Assembly (NCBI GenBank): GCA_038123275.1
Contig: JAYORG010000002.1
Span: forward strand, 1-64,000
Source of the DNA: CAJQHT01 sp038123275
GTDB taxonomy: Bacteria; Pseudomonadota; Alphaproteobacteria; Rickettsiales; UBA1997
DNA length: 64,000 nucleotides
Direction of reading: 5' to 3'
A model generated the notes under the pieces. The model did not search any database, was not told the DNA's origin, and saw only the letters and a list, made by a program, of their open reading frames with translations. This document shows, in pieces, positions 34,820 through 44,324 of the stretch. Made by a program: the position numbers and the translations under genes. Position 1 is the first letter of the stretch, and every line of letters begins with the position of its first letter.

Positions 34820-35558
34820 TGAAATTGGTTATTATTTTGCAAGAGACAAACTTATTTATTAAAGATCCTATATCAAAATCTTCTTTATTTAAGCTTAAAG
34901 TTTCATGAATTTGGTAAATATTCTTCTTCTCTTCAATCATTTTTAGAAAACCATACTCAGCCTTTGCTAAATTATGAATATTAACCTTAAAAGATGATCC
35001 TTCAATGATAATAAATTGGCCTTTTTTTTCTTCAAGATTAATTTTATCTTTAGACCATATTGAATAGATTGGATATTTTGAAGCAATTAAATAACATGAA
35101 GGGTGTAAATTAAAGTATAGAGACATAAAGTCATCTTCACTTAAAGATTGTAATTTTTTAATGTCAATTGGCTTTGCATCTTTACTAAAGTAAGATAAAT
35201 TGTAAAACCATTCCAAGTTAGCAAGATCAGTTAAGTAAGGTAATTTATGTTCTTTTTCTAAGCTTTTAATAAATTTTGGAAAATATTGTCCATAATCTTC
35301 TAAATTTCCGCTTTTAGAATGATATTTATGATGATACTGCTTTATTATCTTATAAAAATAATCATCTCCTACGATATTTTTGGTGGATTCATAAGTTAGT
35401 GATAAGGAATCATCAAAGCTGCTAAATATATTATTTCGATAAATATCCATCCTTTGTCTAATGTCTATTTTGCTAGAATTAATCTTAGAAAATATTTTTA
35501 AGTTATTTTGATTATAAATATGATTAGCAAACTGCTCTTGTAGGTCTGATAGATTCAT
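34803..35558 (-). CDS. DUF2063 protein (BufC/HvfC-like partner)
   Basis: The 251 residues have the DUF2063 N-terminal domain (about 1-100): 'LSDLQEQFANHIYNQNN', 'RQRMDIYRNNIFSSFDDSLS' and 'FPKFIKSLEKEHKLPYLTDL' with 'ANLEWFYNLSYF'. A winged-helix-like C-terminal part follows. In characterised bufferin and oxazolone/thioamide systems this protein forms a complex with the DUF692 oxygenase and helps recognise the precursor peptide. It overlaps the DUF692 gene by 35 bp. Confidence 0.85.
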   Translation of the reverse strand: MNLSDLQEQFANHIYNQNNLKIFSKINSSKIDIRQRMDIYRNNIFSSFDDSLSLTYESTKNIVGDDYFYKIIKQYHHKYHSKSGNLEDYGQYFPKFIKSLEKEHKLPYLTDLANLEWFYNLSYFSKDAKPIDIKKLQSLSEDDFMSLYFNLHPSCYLIASKYPIYSIWSKDKINLEEKKGQFIIIEGSSFKVNIHNLAKAEYGFLKMIEEKKNIYQIHETLSLNKEDFDIGSLINKFVSCKIITNFNVKND

Positions 35559-36393
35559 TATTTATTATTAGTTGTTCTGCCTTTTTGGCTTCATTTAATA
35601 AATTTTCGATAGATGGTAGATCTTGATCCCACTCTATTAATGATGGTGAATTAAATTTTTTAATAGCAATTTTATAAAGATCCCAAACTTCATCGCAAAC
35701 ATAATTATCATGTGTATCAATTAAAATTATATTACCATCAATATTGGACTTGCTATGTCCAGCTAAATGTATTTCTTTAACTATTTGCGGGTTAATATTA
35801 TTAATATAAGAAATAGGGTCAAATTTATTATTATAAGAGCTGACATAAATATTGTTGATATCAAGTAATATTTTGCATCCAGTTTTATTTGCTACTTGGT
35901 TAATGAAATCATCTTCTGCAATTTCTGATTCTTTAAAACTTAGGTAGGTTGATGGATTTTCAACCAGAATTTCTTTTTTAAGAAAATCTTGCACTTGTGA
36001 TATATTGCTACATAAAGCTTCTAGAGATTCTTTGGTATAAGGTAGTGGAAGTAGGTCGTTTAAAACCTGATTTTTAATATTACTCCATGATATATGATCA
36101 GAAATTAAAAATGGATCACAAAATTCAACTAGTTTTTTAAGTTTTTGTAAGTGAGTTTGGTCAATTTTTTGAGCTGAACCAAGTGATAGGCCAACACCAT
36201 GTAAGCTTAAGGGATAACTTTCTCTAATTTTTTTTAAAAAGCCAAGAGACGGACCGCCATCGGCAAAGAAATTTTCACTATGAACTTCAAGCCAAGGAAT
36301 ATTTGGCTTATTTTTTAATATATAATCGTGGTGAGGGTGTCTTAAACCAATCCCAACTGCAGTAGTTGAGATTGGTTTTTTAATTTTAAACAC
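35524..36393 (-). CDS. DUF692 multinuclear iron enzyme (BufB/MbnB-like)
   Basis: The DUF692 family (MNIO) uses two or three irons to convert cysteines of ribosomal peptides into copper-binding groups. The 289-residue protein has the TIM-barrel signatures 'VGIGLRHPHHDYI', 'WLEVHSENFFADGG', 'LSLHGVGLSLGSA', 'LISDHISW', 'LVENPSTYLSF', 'LLDINNIYVSSYN', 'EIHLAGHS' and 'IDTHDNYVCDEVW'. These supply the His, Asp, Asn and Glu ligands. Two Cys-rich precursor genes lie directly upstream, so the role is likely precursor modification. Confidence 0.9.
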   Translation of the reverse strand: MFKIKKPISTTAVGIGLRHPHHDYILKNKPNIPWLEVHSENFFADGGPSLGFLKKIRESYPLSLHGVGLSLGSAQKIDQTHLQKLKKLVEFCDPFLISDHISWSNIKNQVLNDLLPLPYTKESLEALCSNISQVQDFLKKEILVENPSTYLSFKESEIAEDDFINQVANKTGCKILLDINNIYVSSYNNKFDPISYINNINPQIVKEIHLAGHSKSNIDGNIILIDTHDNYVCDEVWDLYKIAIKKFNSPSLIEWDQDLPSIENLLNEAKKAEQLIINNESIRPTRAVC

Positions 36394-36415
36394 TTAGAAA
36401 TATGAATAAAATTGA

Positions 36416-36598
36416 TTACTTTTTTTTGCTATGGCAGCCATTACTTCCACAGCTATGTTTGCCAGATTTCTTGCTTTTGCAAGAATTTTTTCCACCACAT
36501 TTATGAGATCCATCTTTAGCGCCAAACATTGAACAAGCAGAAGTTAGAGTAATAAGAGCAACACCAGTTGCTACTGATTTTAAAAAATTAGTTTTCAT
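36416..36598 (-). CDS. Cys-rich 60-residue secreted peptide, second MNIO precursor candidate
   Basis: A hydrophobic signal (residues ~6-21, 'GVALITLTSAC') precedes a mature part with four Cys (34, 40, 50, 55) in a Gly/Ser/Lys/His matrix: 'HKCGGKNSCKSKKSGKHSCG'. It resembles the low-complexity Cys-Gly repeat precursors (HvfA, EGKCG type) that DUF692 enzymes modify, but the repeat here is KCGG/HSCGS-like rather than EGKCG. Cys22 after TSA could be a weak lipobox. It lies 22 bp before the DUF692 gene. Confidence 0.75.
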   Translation of the reverse strand: MKTNFLKSVATGVALITLTSACSMFGAKDGSHKCGGKNSCKSKKSGKHSCGSNGCHSKKK

Positions 36599-36647
36599 AA
36601 TAAATTTAATTTTAGATTAATAAAAAAGTATAAGTAGTGGTATTTTC

Positions 36648-36902
36648 TTAACCTAAAATGCCATTGACAATTTTTGTACAAGTGCCTTTAGGTAGTAAAA
36701 CCCATTCATTTTTATCTCCATCTTTAGTTGCTCCACCAGCACAAGAATGTTTACCTTGTTTGTCGCTGCAATCATTTTGACCAGCTTTAACAACTCCATA
36801 ACATTTTTCCATTTTTTTAGATTTAGCTTGTGCTTCCAATGTTATTAGAGAAATAGCACCAACACCAAGAATTACAGATGATAAAAAAGTTTTTTTGTTC
36901 AT
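36648..36902 (-). CDS. DUF2282 bufferin-type precursor (BufA1-like)
   Basis: The 84 residues have a signal peptide with cleavage after AQA26. A compact DUF2282 domain follows, with Cys 34, 45, 54 and 75: 'MEKCYGVVKAGQNDC', 'KHSCAGGATKDGD', 'LPKGTCTKI'. Bufferins of this family are modified on Cys by DUF692 enzymes and sequester copper in the periplasm. It heads the five-gene unit and has its own upstream promoter-like sequence. Confidence 0.9.
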   Translation of the reverse strand: MNKKTFLSSVILGVGAISLITLEAQAKSKKMEKCYGVVKAGQNDCSDKQGKHSCAGGATKDGDKNEWVLLPKGTCTKIVNGILG

Positions 36903-36923
36903 TGTATATTATGTTAGAAATTT

Positions 36924-36950
36924 AGTATATATAGTTGGTTGAATGGTCAA
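36924..36950 (-). promoter_or_regulatory. Candidate promoter of the bufferin cluster
   Basis: On the minus strand, TTGACC (complement of 36945-36950) and TATACT (complement of 36924-36929) are separated by 15 bp. The short spacer is typical of promoters that need an activator or a twisting regulator (such as MerR-type metal regulators use, though those have long spacers). A second TTGACA is a little further upstream. Confidence 0.4.
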
Positions 36951-37017
36951 ATCTAAAATCATAATTATTTTTGTCAAACTTAATTTATTTAAATTTTGAA
37001 AAGGTTACAAATTTGTA

Positions 37018-39207
37018 TTAGAGTGGATCAACATCAATTCTAACTCTAACTTGATTTGAAAGTTTAGTAGATTCAATTATTTGTTTAATTAATTTTTGAA
37101 TATTAAGTTTTTTATCACTTTTAATTAGTAATCGATAGTAATAATGTTTGCGTATTTTGCTCATTGGCATAGGGGCAGGACCAAAAATTTCGATTGTTTT
37201 TTGGGTAGGAAATCTTCTTAAGATTAATTTAGCACTGTTAATTGCTAATTCTTCATTTTTGGATATAAAGATTATGGCTATTATTTTGCCAAAAGGTGGC
37301 ATTGTTGTTATTTGTCTATTTTGAATTTCTAGATTAAGGAAATCATCGCGATTTTGAGTAGCTATATATTTAAAAACTAAATTATCAACATTATAGCTTT
37401 GTAAGAATATTTTAGCTTTGTGTTTTTCTCTTCCAGCTCTTCCTATTACTTGAGTTAAAAGTTGGAAGGATTTCTCGGCTGTTCTTAAATTGGCATTGTT
37501 AAAACTGCTATCACCATCAATAATACCAACCAATGCTAGATGTGGAAAATGGTGACCTTTAGCAATAATTTGGGTGCCAATAATTATATCAATTTGATTA
37601 TTTGCTATTTTTTTTATTACTTCATTTGCTGTATTAGAATTATTTATGGTATCGCTAGTCATTAAGGAGGTTTTGCTATCTGGAAATAATTCTTTAATTT
37701 CTTCAGCAATTTTTTCCACTCCAGCTCCAAGTGTAATAAAGCTATTTTCACTATTACAATTTTTACAAGATTGAGTTATTTTTGCCTCATAGCCACAATG
37801 ATGGCATGTTAATTTGTTAATTTTTTGGTGATAAGTAACATAAGAACTACAATGAATGCAATTAATCTTAAAGCCACAGCATTTGCATAGAGTTAGGGGC
37901 GCATAACCACGACGATTTAAGAATAGCAAAATCTGCTGTTTATTTTTCAAACAGTTAATGATTTCATTTTTTAAATCAGAAGAAATAAATTTATTGCTTG
38001 GCAATTTCTCTTTCTTCATATTAATAAGATGAATTTGTGCTTGGTTATTATTAAAAAATTTATTTTCTAAAATTTGATGGTAATATTTACCATTTTTAGT
38101 ATTGGCAAAAGTTTCAATTGATGGAGTTGCTGAAGATAGGATAACTGAAATCTTTTCAAATTTAGCTCTAGCTATCGCCATGTCTCTGCCATGATAATTT
38201 ACAACATCTTCTTGTTTGAAAGAAGATTCATGCTCTTCATCTATTATAATTAATTTTAAATTAGCAAATGGTAAAAATAGAGCTGATCTAGTGCCTATCA
38301 AAATTTGAATATCCCCTTTATTTAGAGCATAGAAAATATCTCTTTTTTGGTTATTATTAATTTTCGAATGCCAAATTTCTGGTGTAAAATTAAAGGCACA
38401 GCTAAATCTATTAACTAATTGATCAGTTAGAATAATTTCTGGTAATAAGATCAGTATTTGTCCAGATTTCTCTTTTAATATTTGGGCAATAACATCAAAA
38501 TATACTTCAGTTTTGCCAGATCCGGTAACTCCATCAAGTAATGTTACATTATATTCGTTTTTATTAACTTTATCTTTTAAAAAATTAGCAGTTTGTTGCT
38601 GGCTTGATGATAATTTCTTTAAATTAAAGTTGTTTATATCAAATTTTTGAACTTTTTTACTATTTATTTCATTTTTGATAGTATTTTTAATGAGAAATTC
38701 ATTTTTTACCAAAGAATTAATAGTAGAATTAGAAATTTTTACCGAATTTATTAAATCTTGTGCTAATAATGCCTCTTTTTCTTGGAAAATATCGATAATT
38801 TTTTGTCTTTTTGGAGTAATTTTTAGATTTTGTGGTAAATTATGGTTAATTTTGTAGAAAGTTTGGCTGTTTTCCTTATTTTTTGAGCTATTTAATATAG
38901 ATATTGCTAATTTAAGAAATAATCCTTTTGGAGCTAAATTGTAACTTGCAGCAAATTCAATAATTTTTATTAAATTGCTACCAATTTTAATATTTTCATC
39001 TTTTTCAATGATATTTTTAATCTTGAATTTTGATTTTTCTGTTTCTGGTTTTATTTGAAGAACTGCACCATAAGTATTGCGATTAACAAAATTTACTAAA
39101 ACTATATCACCAATTTTTATATCTAAATTTTCTGGAACATAATAGCTAAAAGCCTCGTCAAAGGCGATAGGTAATAATATTTGAGCTATTAGTTTATTTT
39201 CTTTCAT
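37018..39207 (-). CDS. priA: Primosomal replication protein N' (PriA helicase)
   Basis: PriA restarts collapsed replication forks. The 729 residues comprise an N-terminal DNA-binding domain ('AFDEAFSYYVPENLDIKIGD'), Walker A 'LLDGVTGSGKTEVYF', DEEH box 'LIIIDEEHESSFKQEDVVNY', 'GRDMAIARA', and helicase motif III 'ILSSATPSIETFAN'. A zinc region has paired Cys ('CKCCGFKINCIHCSSYVTYH', 'CHHCGYEA', 'CKNCNSENSF'), and the C-terminal helicase lobe has 'LLTQVIGRAGREKHKAKIFL'. The length is typical. Confidence 0.96.
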   Translation of the reverse strand: MKENKLIAQILLPIAFDEAFSYYVPENLDIKIGDIVLVNFVNRNTYGAVLQIKPETEKSKFKIKNIIEKDENIKIGSNLIKIIEFAASYNLAPKGLFLKLAISILNSSKNKENSQTFYKINHNLPQNLKITPKRQKIIDIFQEKEALLAQDLINSVKISNSTINSLVKNEFLIKNTIKNEINSKKVQKFDINNFNLKKLSSSQQQTANFLKDKVNKNEYNVTLLDGVTGSGKTEVYFDVIAQILKEKSGQILILLPEIILTDQLVNRFSCAFNFTPEIWHSKINNNQKRDIFYALNKGDIQILIGTRSALFLPFANLKLIIIDEEHESSFKQEDVVNYHGRDMAIARAKFEKISVILSSATPSIETFANTKNGKYYHQILENKFFNNNQAQIHLINMKKEKLPSNKFISSDLKNEIINCLKNKQQILLFLNRRGYAPLTLCKCCGFKINCIHCSSYVTYHQKINKLTCHHCGYEAKITQSCKNCNSENSFITLGAGVEKIAEEIKELFPDSKTSLMTSDTINNSNTANEVIKKIANNQIDIIIGTQIIAKGHHFPHLALVGIIDGDSSFNNANLRTAEKSFQLLTQVIGRAGREKHKAKIFLQSYNVDNLVFKYIATQNRDDFLNLEIQNRQITTMPPFGKIIAIIFISKNEELAINSAKLILRRFPTQKTIEIFGPAPMPMSKIRKHYYYRLLIKSDKKLNIQKLIKQIIESTKLSNQVRVRIDVDPL

Positions 39208-39285
39208 TAAGTACTTGATTTTAAGTCAGAATTAATCGATAAAATATATGCTTACCAAATATTAACTTACAAATACTTAATTAAA

Positions 39286-39945
39286 ATGAAATTTTTTATT
39301 GATTCTGCTGATATTAAAGAAATTAAAGAATTAAATCAATATGGTTTAGTTGATGGTGTAACTACAAACCCATCAATAATTGCTAAATCGGGTCGTGATT
39401 TTTTAGAAGTAATTAAAGAGATTTGTGGTATAGTTTCTGGACCAGTTAGTGCTGAAGTAGCTGCAACTGACTATAAAAACATGGTTAAGGAAGGTGAGTT
39501 TTTAAGTAAAATTGCAGATAATGTTTGTATAAAATTACCTTTAACAATGGATGGATTAAAGGCTTGTAATTATTTTTCTTCTAAGGGTATTAAAACTAAT
39601 GTAACTTTATGTTTTTCAGCATCTCAAGCTATATTAGCAGCTAAAGCAGGGGCTACATTTGTTTCTCCTTTTGTTGGTAGGCTGGATGATATTGGACAAG
39701 ATGGTTTGGAATTAATTGCAGAAATTTGTGAAATTTATGCTAATTATCCAGAGTTTAAAACAAAAGTTTTGGTGGCTTCTATTAGAAACCCAATTCATAT
39801 TACTACTTCTTCTAAAATAGGGGCTGATGTTGCCACTATCCCTGGTAAAGTATTTAAACAGCTAGCCTCACATCCTTTAACTGATAAAGGTTTAGAAACT
39901 TTTGTTAAAGATTGGAAATCTACAGGTCAAAAAATTATTAAATAG
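39286..39945 (+). CDS. tal: Transaldolase (TalC/fructose-6-phosphate aldolase type)
   Basis: This 219-residue short transaldolase has '[20 protein letters not shown]', '[18 protein letters not shown]', the Schiff-base Lys in '[15 protein letters not shown]', '[19 protein letters not shown]', and '[16 protein letters not shown]'. It acts in the non-oxidative pentose phosphate pathway, or as a fructose-6-phosphate aldolase; sequence alone does not decide. It is divergent from priA and 9 bp upstream of the acyltransferase gene. Confidence 0.93.
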   Translation: MKFFIDSADIKEIKELNQYGLVDGVTTNPSIIAKSGRDFLEVIKEICGIVSGPVSAEVAATDYKNMVKEGEFLSKIADNVCIKLPLTMDGLKACNYFSSKGIKTNVTLCFSASQAILAAKAGATFVSPFVGRLDDIGQDGLELIAEICEIYANYPEFKTKVLVASIRNPIHITTSSKIGADVATIPGKVFKQLASHPLTDKGLETFVKDWKSTGQKIIK

Positions 39946-39954
39946 TTTATACAG

Positions 39955-40722
39955 ATGAAGAAAATTGGTTGGTACGATGTCAAAACCAAGTTTAAGCATG
40001 TAATCAGAAGTATCTTGTATTCAGTTTTTTTTCAAAAATTAATATGTCTATTAATTTGTAACTATATGAGGTTAGTGATAATAACTAGCAAAAAGACTTT
40101 TTACAATTTGGAATATGTTAATGAGTTAATTAAAAATGGTAATTCTTTCATTGCTGCTACCTGGCATAATAGAATATCAATGACACCATTTGTTTTTTCC
40201 AAATCATACAAAATTAATAAAGATTACATATTTAGTGCTTTAACTTCAAGTCATGGAGATGGTAAGATTGTTGGTAAGATTATAGAATATTTTGGTTTAA
40301 CAGTTATTTCTGGTTCAACTAGAAAAGAGAGGGATCCAAGCAAAGGAATAGCAGTTTCAAATTTTCGTAAAATATTTAAGATATTAAAAAATAGTGCAGT
40401 TTTATGTATTACTCCGGATGGCCCAAGAGGTCCTAAATTTAAAGTTAGTGGTCAAGTAGCAGCAATTGCTAAAATTGCTAAAGTACCAATAGTTCCAGTA
40501 TCATTTGGAATTTCCAGAAGAAAGGTTTTTAATAGTTGGGATAGATTTGTATTTCCTTTACCATTTTCTAAAATTGCTTTTTATTATGGCAAGCCAATTT
40601 ATGTTGATAAAAATACTAGTGATAAAGATTTAGAAAAAATTAACAAAAAGATAGAAAAGAGCATAAGTCTTGCCTGTCAAAAATCAGATGAATTAGTCGG
40701 TGCCACTCCAATTATAGATTAA
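39955..40722 (+). CDS. DUF374 lysophospholipid acyltransferase-like protein
   Basis: The 255 residues have an N-terminal hydrophobic segment (about 22-42) and the DUF374 pattern: 'FIAATWHNRISMTPFVF' (His motif), 'SSHGDGKIVGKIIEYFGLTV', 'GSTRKERDPSKGIAVSNF', 'CITPDGPRGPKFKVSGQVAA' and 'VPIVPVSFGISR'. These proteins are related to lipid A and phospholipid acyltransferases and probably act at the inner membrane. The precise acceptor is unknown. Confidence 0.85.
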   Translation: MKKIGWYDVKTKFKHVIRSILYSVFFQKLICLLICNYMRLVIITSKKTFYNLEYVNELIKNGNSFIAATWHNRISMTPFVFSKSYKINKDYIFSALTSSHGDGKIVGKIIEYFGLTVISGSTRKERDPSKGIAVSNFRKIFKILKNSAVLCITPDGPRGPKFKVSGQVAAIAKIAKVPIVPVSFGISRRKVFNSWDRFVFPLPFSKIAFYYGKPIYVDKNTSDKDLEKINKKIEKSISLACQKSDELVGATPIID

Positions 40723-40757
40723 TCCTTTACTAACACTTAAAAATATGATATAATATT

Positions 40758-41150
40758 ATGATTGTAAATAACATGCTATTAGTTGCCCTTGGGGGAGCTT
40801 TTGGAACGTCACTGCGTTATTTGATTGGCGTATTAACATTAAGCTTAAGTAAGGGTCATGCTTTTCCAGTAACAACAATTGGTGTTAATATTCTAGGATC
40901 TTTTTTGGTTGGAATACTACATTTTGTTTTTGTTAATTATATGGATGGTATAAGTTTGAATATTAGATTGGTTTTGGTTACAGGGTTTTTGGCTGGCTTC
41001 ACTACTTTTTCAACCTTTTCCTTAGATGCATTCAGGCTTTTACAAGCTGGACAAATTGGTATTGCAGCTTCTTATGTTATTTTATCAGTTATTTTATCAA
41101 TTTTAGCAATATTTTTAGGATTTTATTTAAGTTCTATAATTGCTAGTTAA
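40758..41150 (+). CDS. crcB: Fluoride channel CrcB/Fluc
   Basis: Fluc exports fluoride as a dual-topology dimer. The 130 residues have four membrane spans and the signatures 'GGAFGTSLRYLIG', 'GVNILGSFLVGIL' (the Asn is in the pore) and 'TGFLAGFTTFSTFSLDAFRL' (the Phe-box and the Thr-Thr-Phe-Ser turn). The length is normal. The upstream gap of 35 bp is too short for a fluoride riboswitch. Confidence 0.94.
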   Translation: MIVNNMLLVALGGAFGTSLRYLIGVLTLSLSKGHAFPVTTIGVNILGSFLVGILHFVFVNYMDGISLNIRLVLVTGFLAGFTTFSTFSLDAFRLLQAGQIGIAASYVILSVILSILAIFLGFYLSSIIAS

Positions 41151-41165
41151 AATTATTAGTGGTGT

Positions 41166-42593
41166 ATGGCAGCAAAAGATGAAAGAAATAATATAGATCC
41201 AGAAGCTCAATTAGAAGAAATATTAATTAGGGCTATGAAAAATGGCGACCTAGGAGAGTTAGAAGGATTATTGGATTCAGATAAGGTTAAAGGTAATCCG
41301 GTAATTTTTAATAAATTATTACAAAAATCTGAGGAATTAACACAAGATGGAAAGCTTAAACCTGGTGATAATCTTTTAAAGATAAGAAAGTTAATGTCTA
41401 GCAGAGCTAAGGAATTGGTGGATGCTATGGATAGTAAAAATAACGATCTTAGTGACAAGGCTAAGAAGTCTCTAGAGTCTTTAAGAGGTACTTTAGATAA
41501 ATTTAATGAAAAATCTGAGTTAATTAAGGAGCAAGTCCAATCAAAAAAATCTTCTAGCTCCAAGCCAAAGCGTGAAGAAAAAAGAAGCCAAGGAGCTAAA
41601 GAAATAACAAAAAATGAAAAATTTCTTCAGGCTGTTAAAGATGGTAAAGTTGGTGAGGCAGCAAAATTATTAGGTGAGGGTGCTGATGTTAATTGTAGAG
41701 ATAAAAATGGAAAATCAGCATTGCAAATTGCCAATGATATGGGTCATGAGGAGATGGCTGATTATTTAACTAGTATTACATCTCAAAATGCAGCTCCCAA
41801 ATGGTCTGGCATAAGAATGATGGGTGAATCAAAATCTAGTCAAGGTGGTGTAAATTTAATTGGTTCAGCAAGTCAGCGTCAAAGTATAATTGATGCGCAG
41901 CTAGAAAAACAATCTTTAATGGCTCAAAAGGCTCAAGATACAAAGGAAATAATGGATCGATTAGAGATGGAATATCAAGAAGGCCTAAAAAAGATGAGTC
42001 ATTTTAAACCAGGAGAAGTTAAAAATGATTGGGTATATGGTCAAAATTTGGAAGAAAATAATGAGTTTTCATACTATAATCCATACACAGAGGAAGTAGA
42101 TACAATTACAATAGATCAAGATGTTGCAGAGGTGGTAAATTTATTAAATGATTTACCAGAATCTAAAAAAGAAGAAGCTTTATCAAGTATATCTGGTGAT
42201 GTTCATAATCAAGGTGAAAAAATTTGTAGTCAATTTCTTGCTCAAGCTATTAGAGAGGGCAATGTAACATTAATTGCTGCCATAATGGCACAGCCTGATT
42301 TTGATGTTAATCAAAGTAGCGGTAGTTATAGCCTATATCAAATTGCTAAATCTTCGGGTAATGAATTTATTCTATCTTTGTTAGAATCCAAGGGTGCTAG
42401 AACACAAGAGCATAATTCTGTTAGTAATAAAGATGCAAAAATAGATAGTGAATTATCTCCATCTCTTGAAAATGATAAAGTTAAAGAAGTTCCCAAGGTT
42501 AATATTGATCCTGATCCAGGAACTAAAATTATTCCTATTAGCAATGAGACTTTAGCAGAAAGACAGCATAATTCTAGTAGGGGTGGTAATTAG
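41166..42593 (+). CDS. Ankyrin-repeat protein with coiled coil, 475 residues
   Basis: The protein is hydrophilic with no signal peptide. Charged helices fill the N-terminus. One clear ankyrin repeat spans about 155-200 ('FLQAVKDGKVGEAAKLLGEG', then 'ADVNCRDKNGKSALQIAND'). A Gln/Lys/Glu coiled coil follows at ~240-285 ('QKAQDTKEIMDRLEMEYQEG'). A second, weaker ankyrin-like pair lies at ~355-408 ('FLAQAIREGNVTLIAAIMAQ'). The tail is Ser/Asp-rich. It is probably a protein-interaction scaffold or effector; no enzymatic motif is seen. Confidence 0.7.
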   Translation: MAAKDERNNIDPEAQLEEILIRAMKNGDLGELEGLLDSDKVKGNPVIFNKLLQKSEELTQDGKLKPGDNLLKIRKLMSSRAKELVDAMDSKNNDLSDKAKKSLESLRGTLDKFNEKSELIKEQVQSKKSSSSKPKREEKRSQGAKEITKNEKFLQAVKDGKVGEAAKLLGEGADVNCRDKNGKSALQIANDMGHEEMADYLTSITSQNAAPKWSGIRMMGESKSSQGGVNLIGSASQRQSIIDAQLEKQSLMAQKAQDTKEIMDRLEMEYQEGLKKMSHFKPGEVKNDWVYGQNLEENNEFSYYNPYTEEVDTITIDQDVAEVVNLLNDLPESKKEEALSSISGDVHNQGEKICSQFLAQAIREGNVTLIAAIMAQPDFDVNQSSGSYSLYQIAKSSGNEFILSLLESKGARTQEHNSVSNKDAKIDSELSPSLENDKVKEVPKVNIDPDPGTKIIPISNETLAERQHNSSRGGN

Positions 42594-42614
42594 ACTATTT
42601 AAAAATGATCTATT

Positions 42615-43780
<1,166 letters not shown>

Positions 43781-43824
43781 AATGAAAGAGCGAATGCAAA
43801 CTATCAACAAGTGCGTTGATAATT

Positions 43825-44250
43825 CTAATTATCTAAAATTTCATACCCAGCAAAGAAATAAGCAATTTCTATTTTGGCATTTTCTTTACTATCTGATCCA
43901 TGAGCTGAATTAGCTTCGATAGACTGTGCAAAATCTTTTCTGATAGTGCCCACATTGGCTTCTTCAGGGTTGGTAGCACCCATTACTTCACGGTTTTTTA
44001 AAACGGCATTTTCACCTTTTAAAACCTGAACTACCACAGGTCCAGAGGTCATAAATTTAACTAAACTATTAAAAAATGGTCTTTCTTTATGAACTTCATA
44101 AAAAGTTTCTGCCATATTTTGAGTTAATTGAATTCTTTTTTGAGCAACAATTTCTAGGCCAGCCTTTTCAAGGTAGCTGTTAATTTTGCCGGTTAAATTT
44201 CTTTTAGTTGCATCTGGTTTGATAATTGAAAAAGTATATTCTATAGCCAT
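43825..44250 (-). CDS. ndk: Nucleoside diphosphate kinase
   Basis: Ndk balances nucleoside triphosphate pools by phospho-His transfer. The 141 residues begin '[20 protein letters not shown]'. The active-site signature is '[20 protein letters not shown]', with the phosphorylated His. Other conserved elements are '[18 protein letters not shown]' and '[17 protein letters not shown]'. Standard length. Confidence 0.97.
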   Translation of the reverse strand: MAIEYTFSIIKPDATKRNLTGKINSYLEKAGLEIVAQKRIQLTQNMAETFYEVHKERPFFNSLVKFMTSGPVVVQVLKGENAVLKNREVMGATNPEEANVGTIRKDFAQSIEANSAHGSDSKENAKIEIAYFFAGYEILDN

Positions 44251-44324
44251 TTTTAAGTGTGTTAACTGGTTAATATTTTAAAAAGAGAGGTTATATAAAG
44301 TTAAGAAGCTATCTTTGTCAAGCT

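Noticed and set aside
40723..40757. Fluoride riboswitch upstream of crcB
   Set aside because: The gap is only 35 bp, too short for the aptamer, and no conserved core is visible.
40836..40862. TLSLSKG peptide within CrcB, identical to the translation of a common bacterial palindromic repeat
   Set aside because: CrcB has normal length here and the segment replaces, rather than interrupts, a variable loop before the second span, so no repeat insertion is needed.
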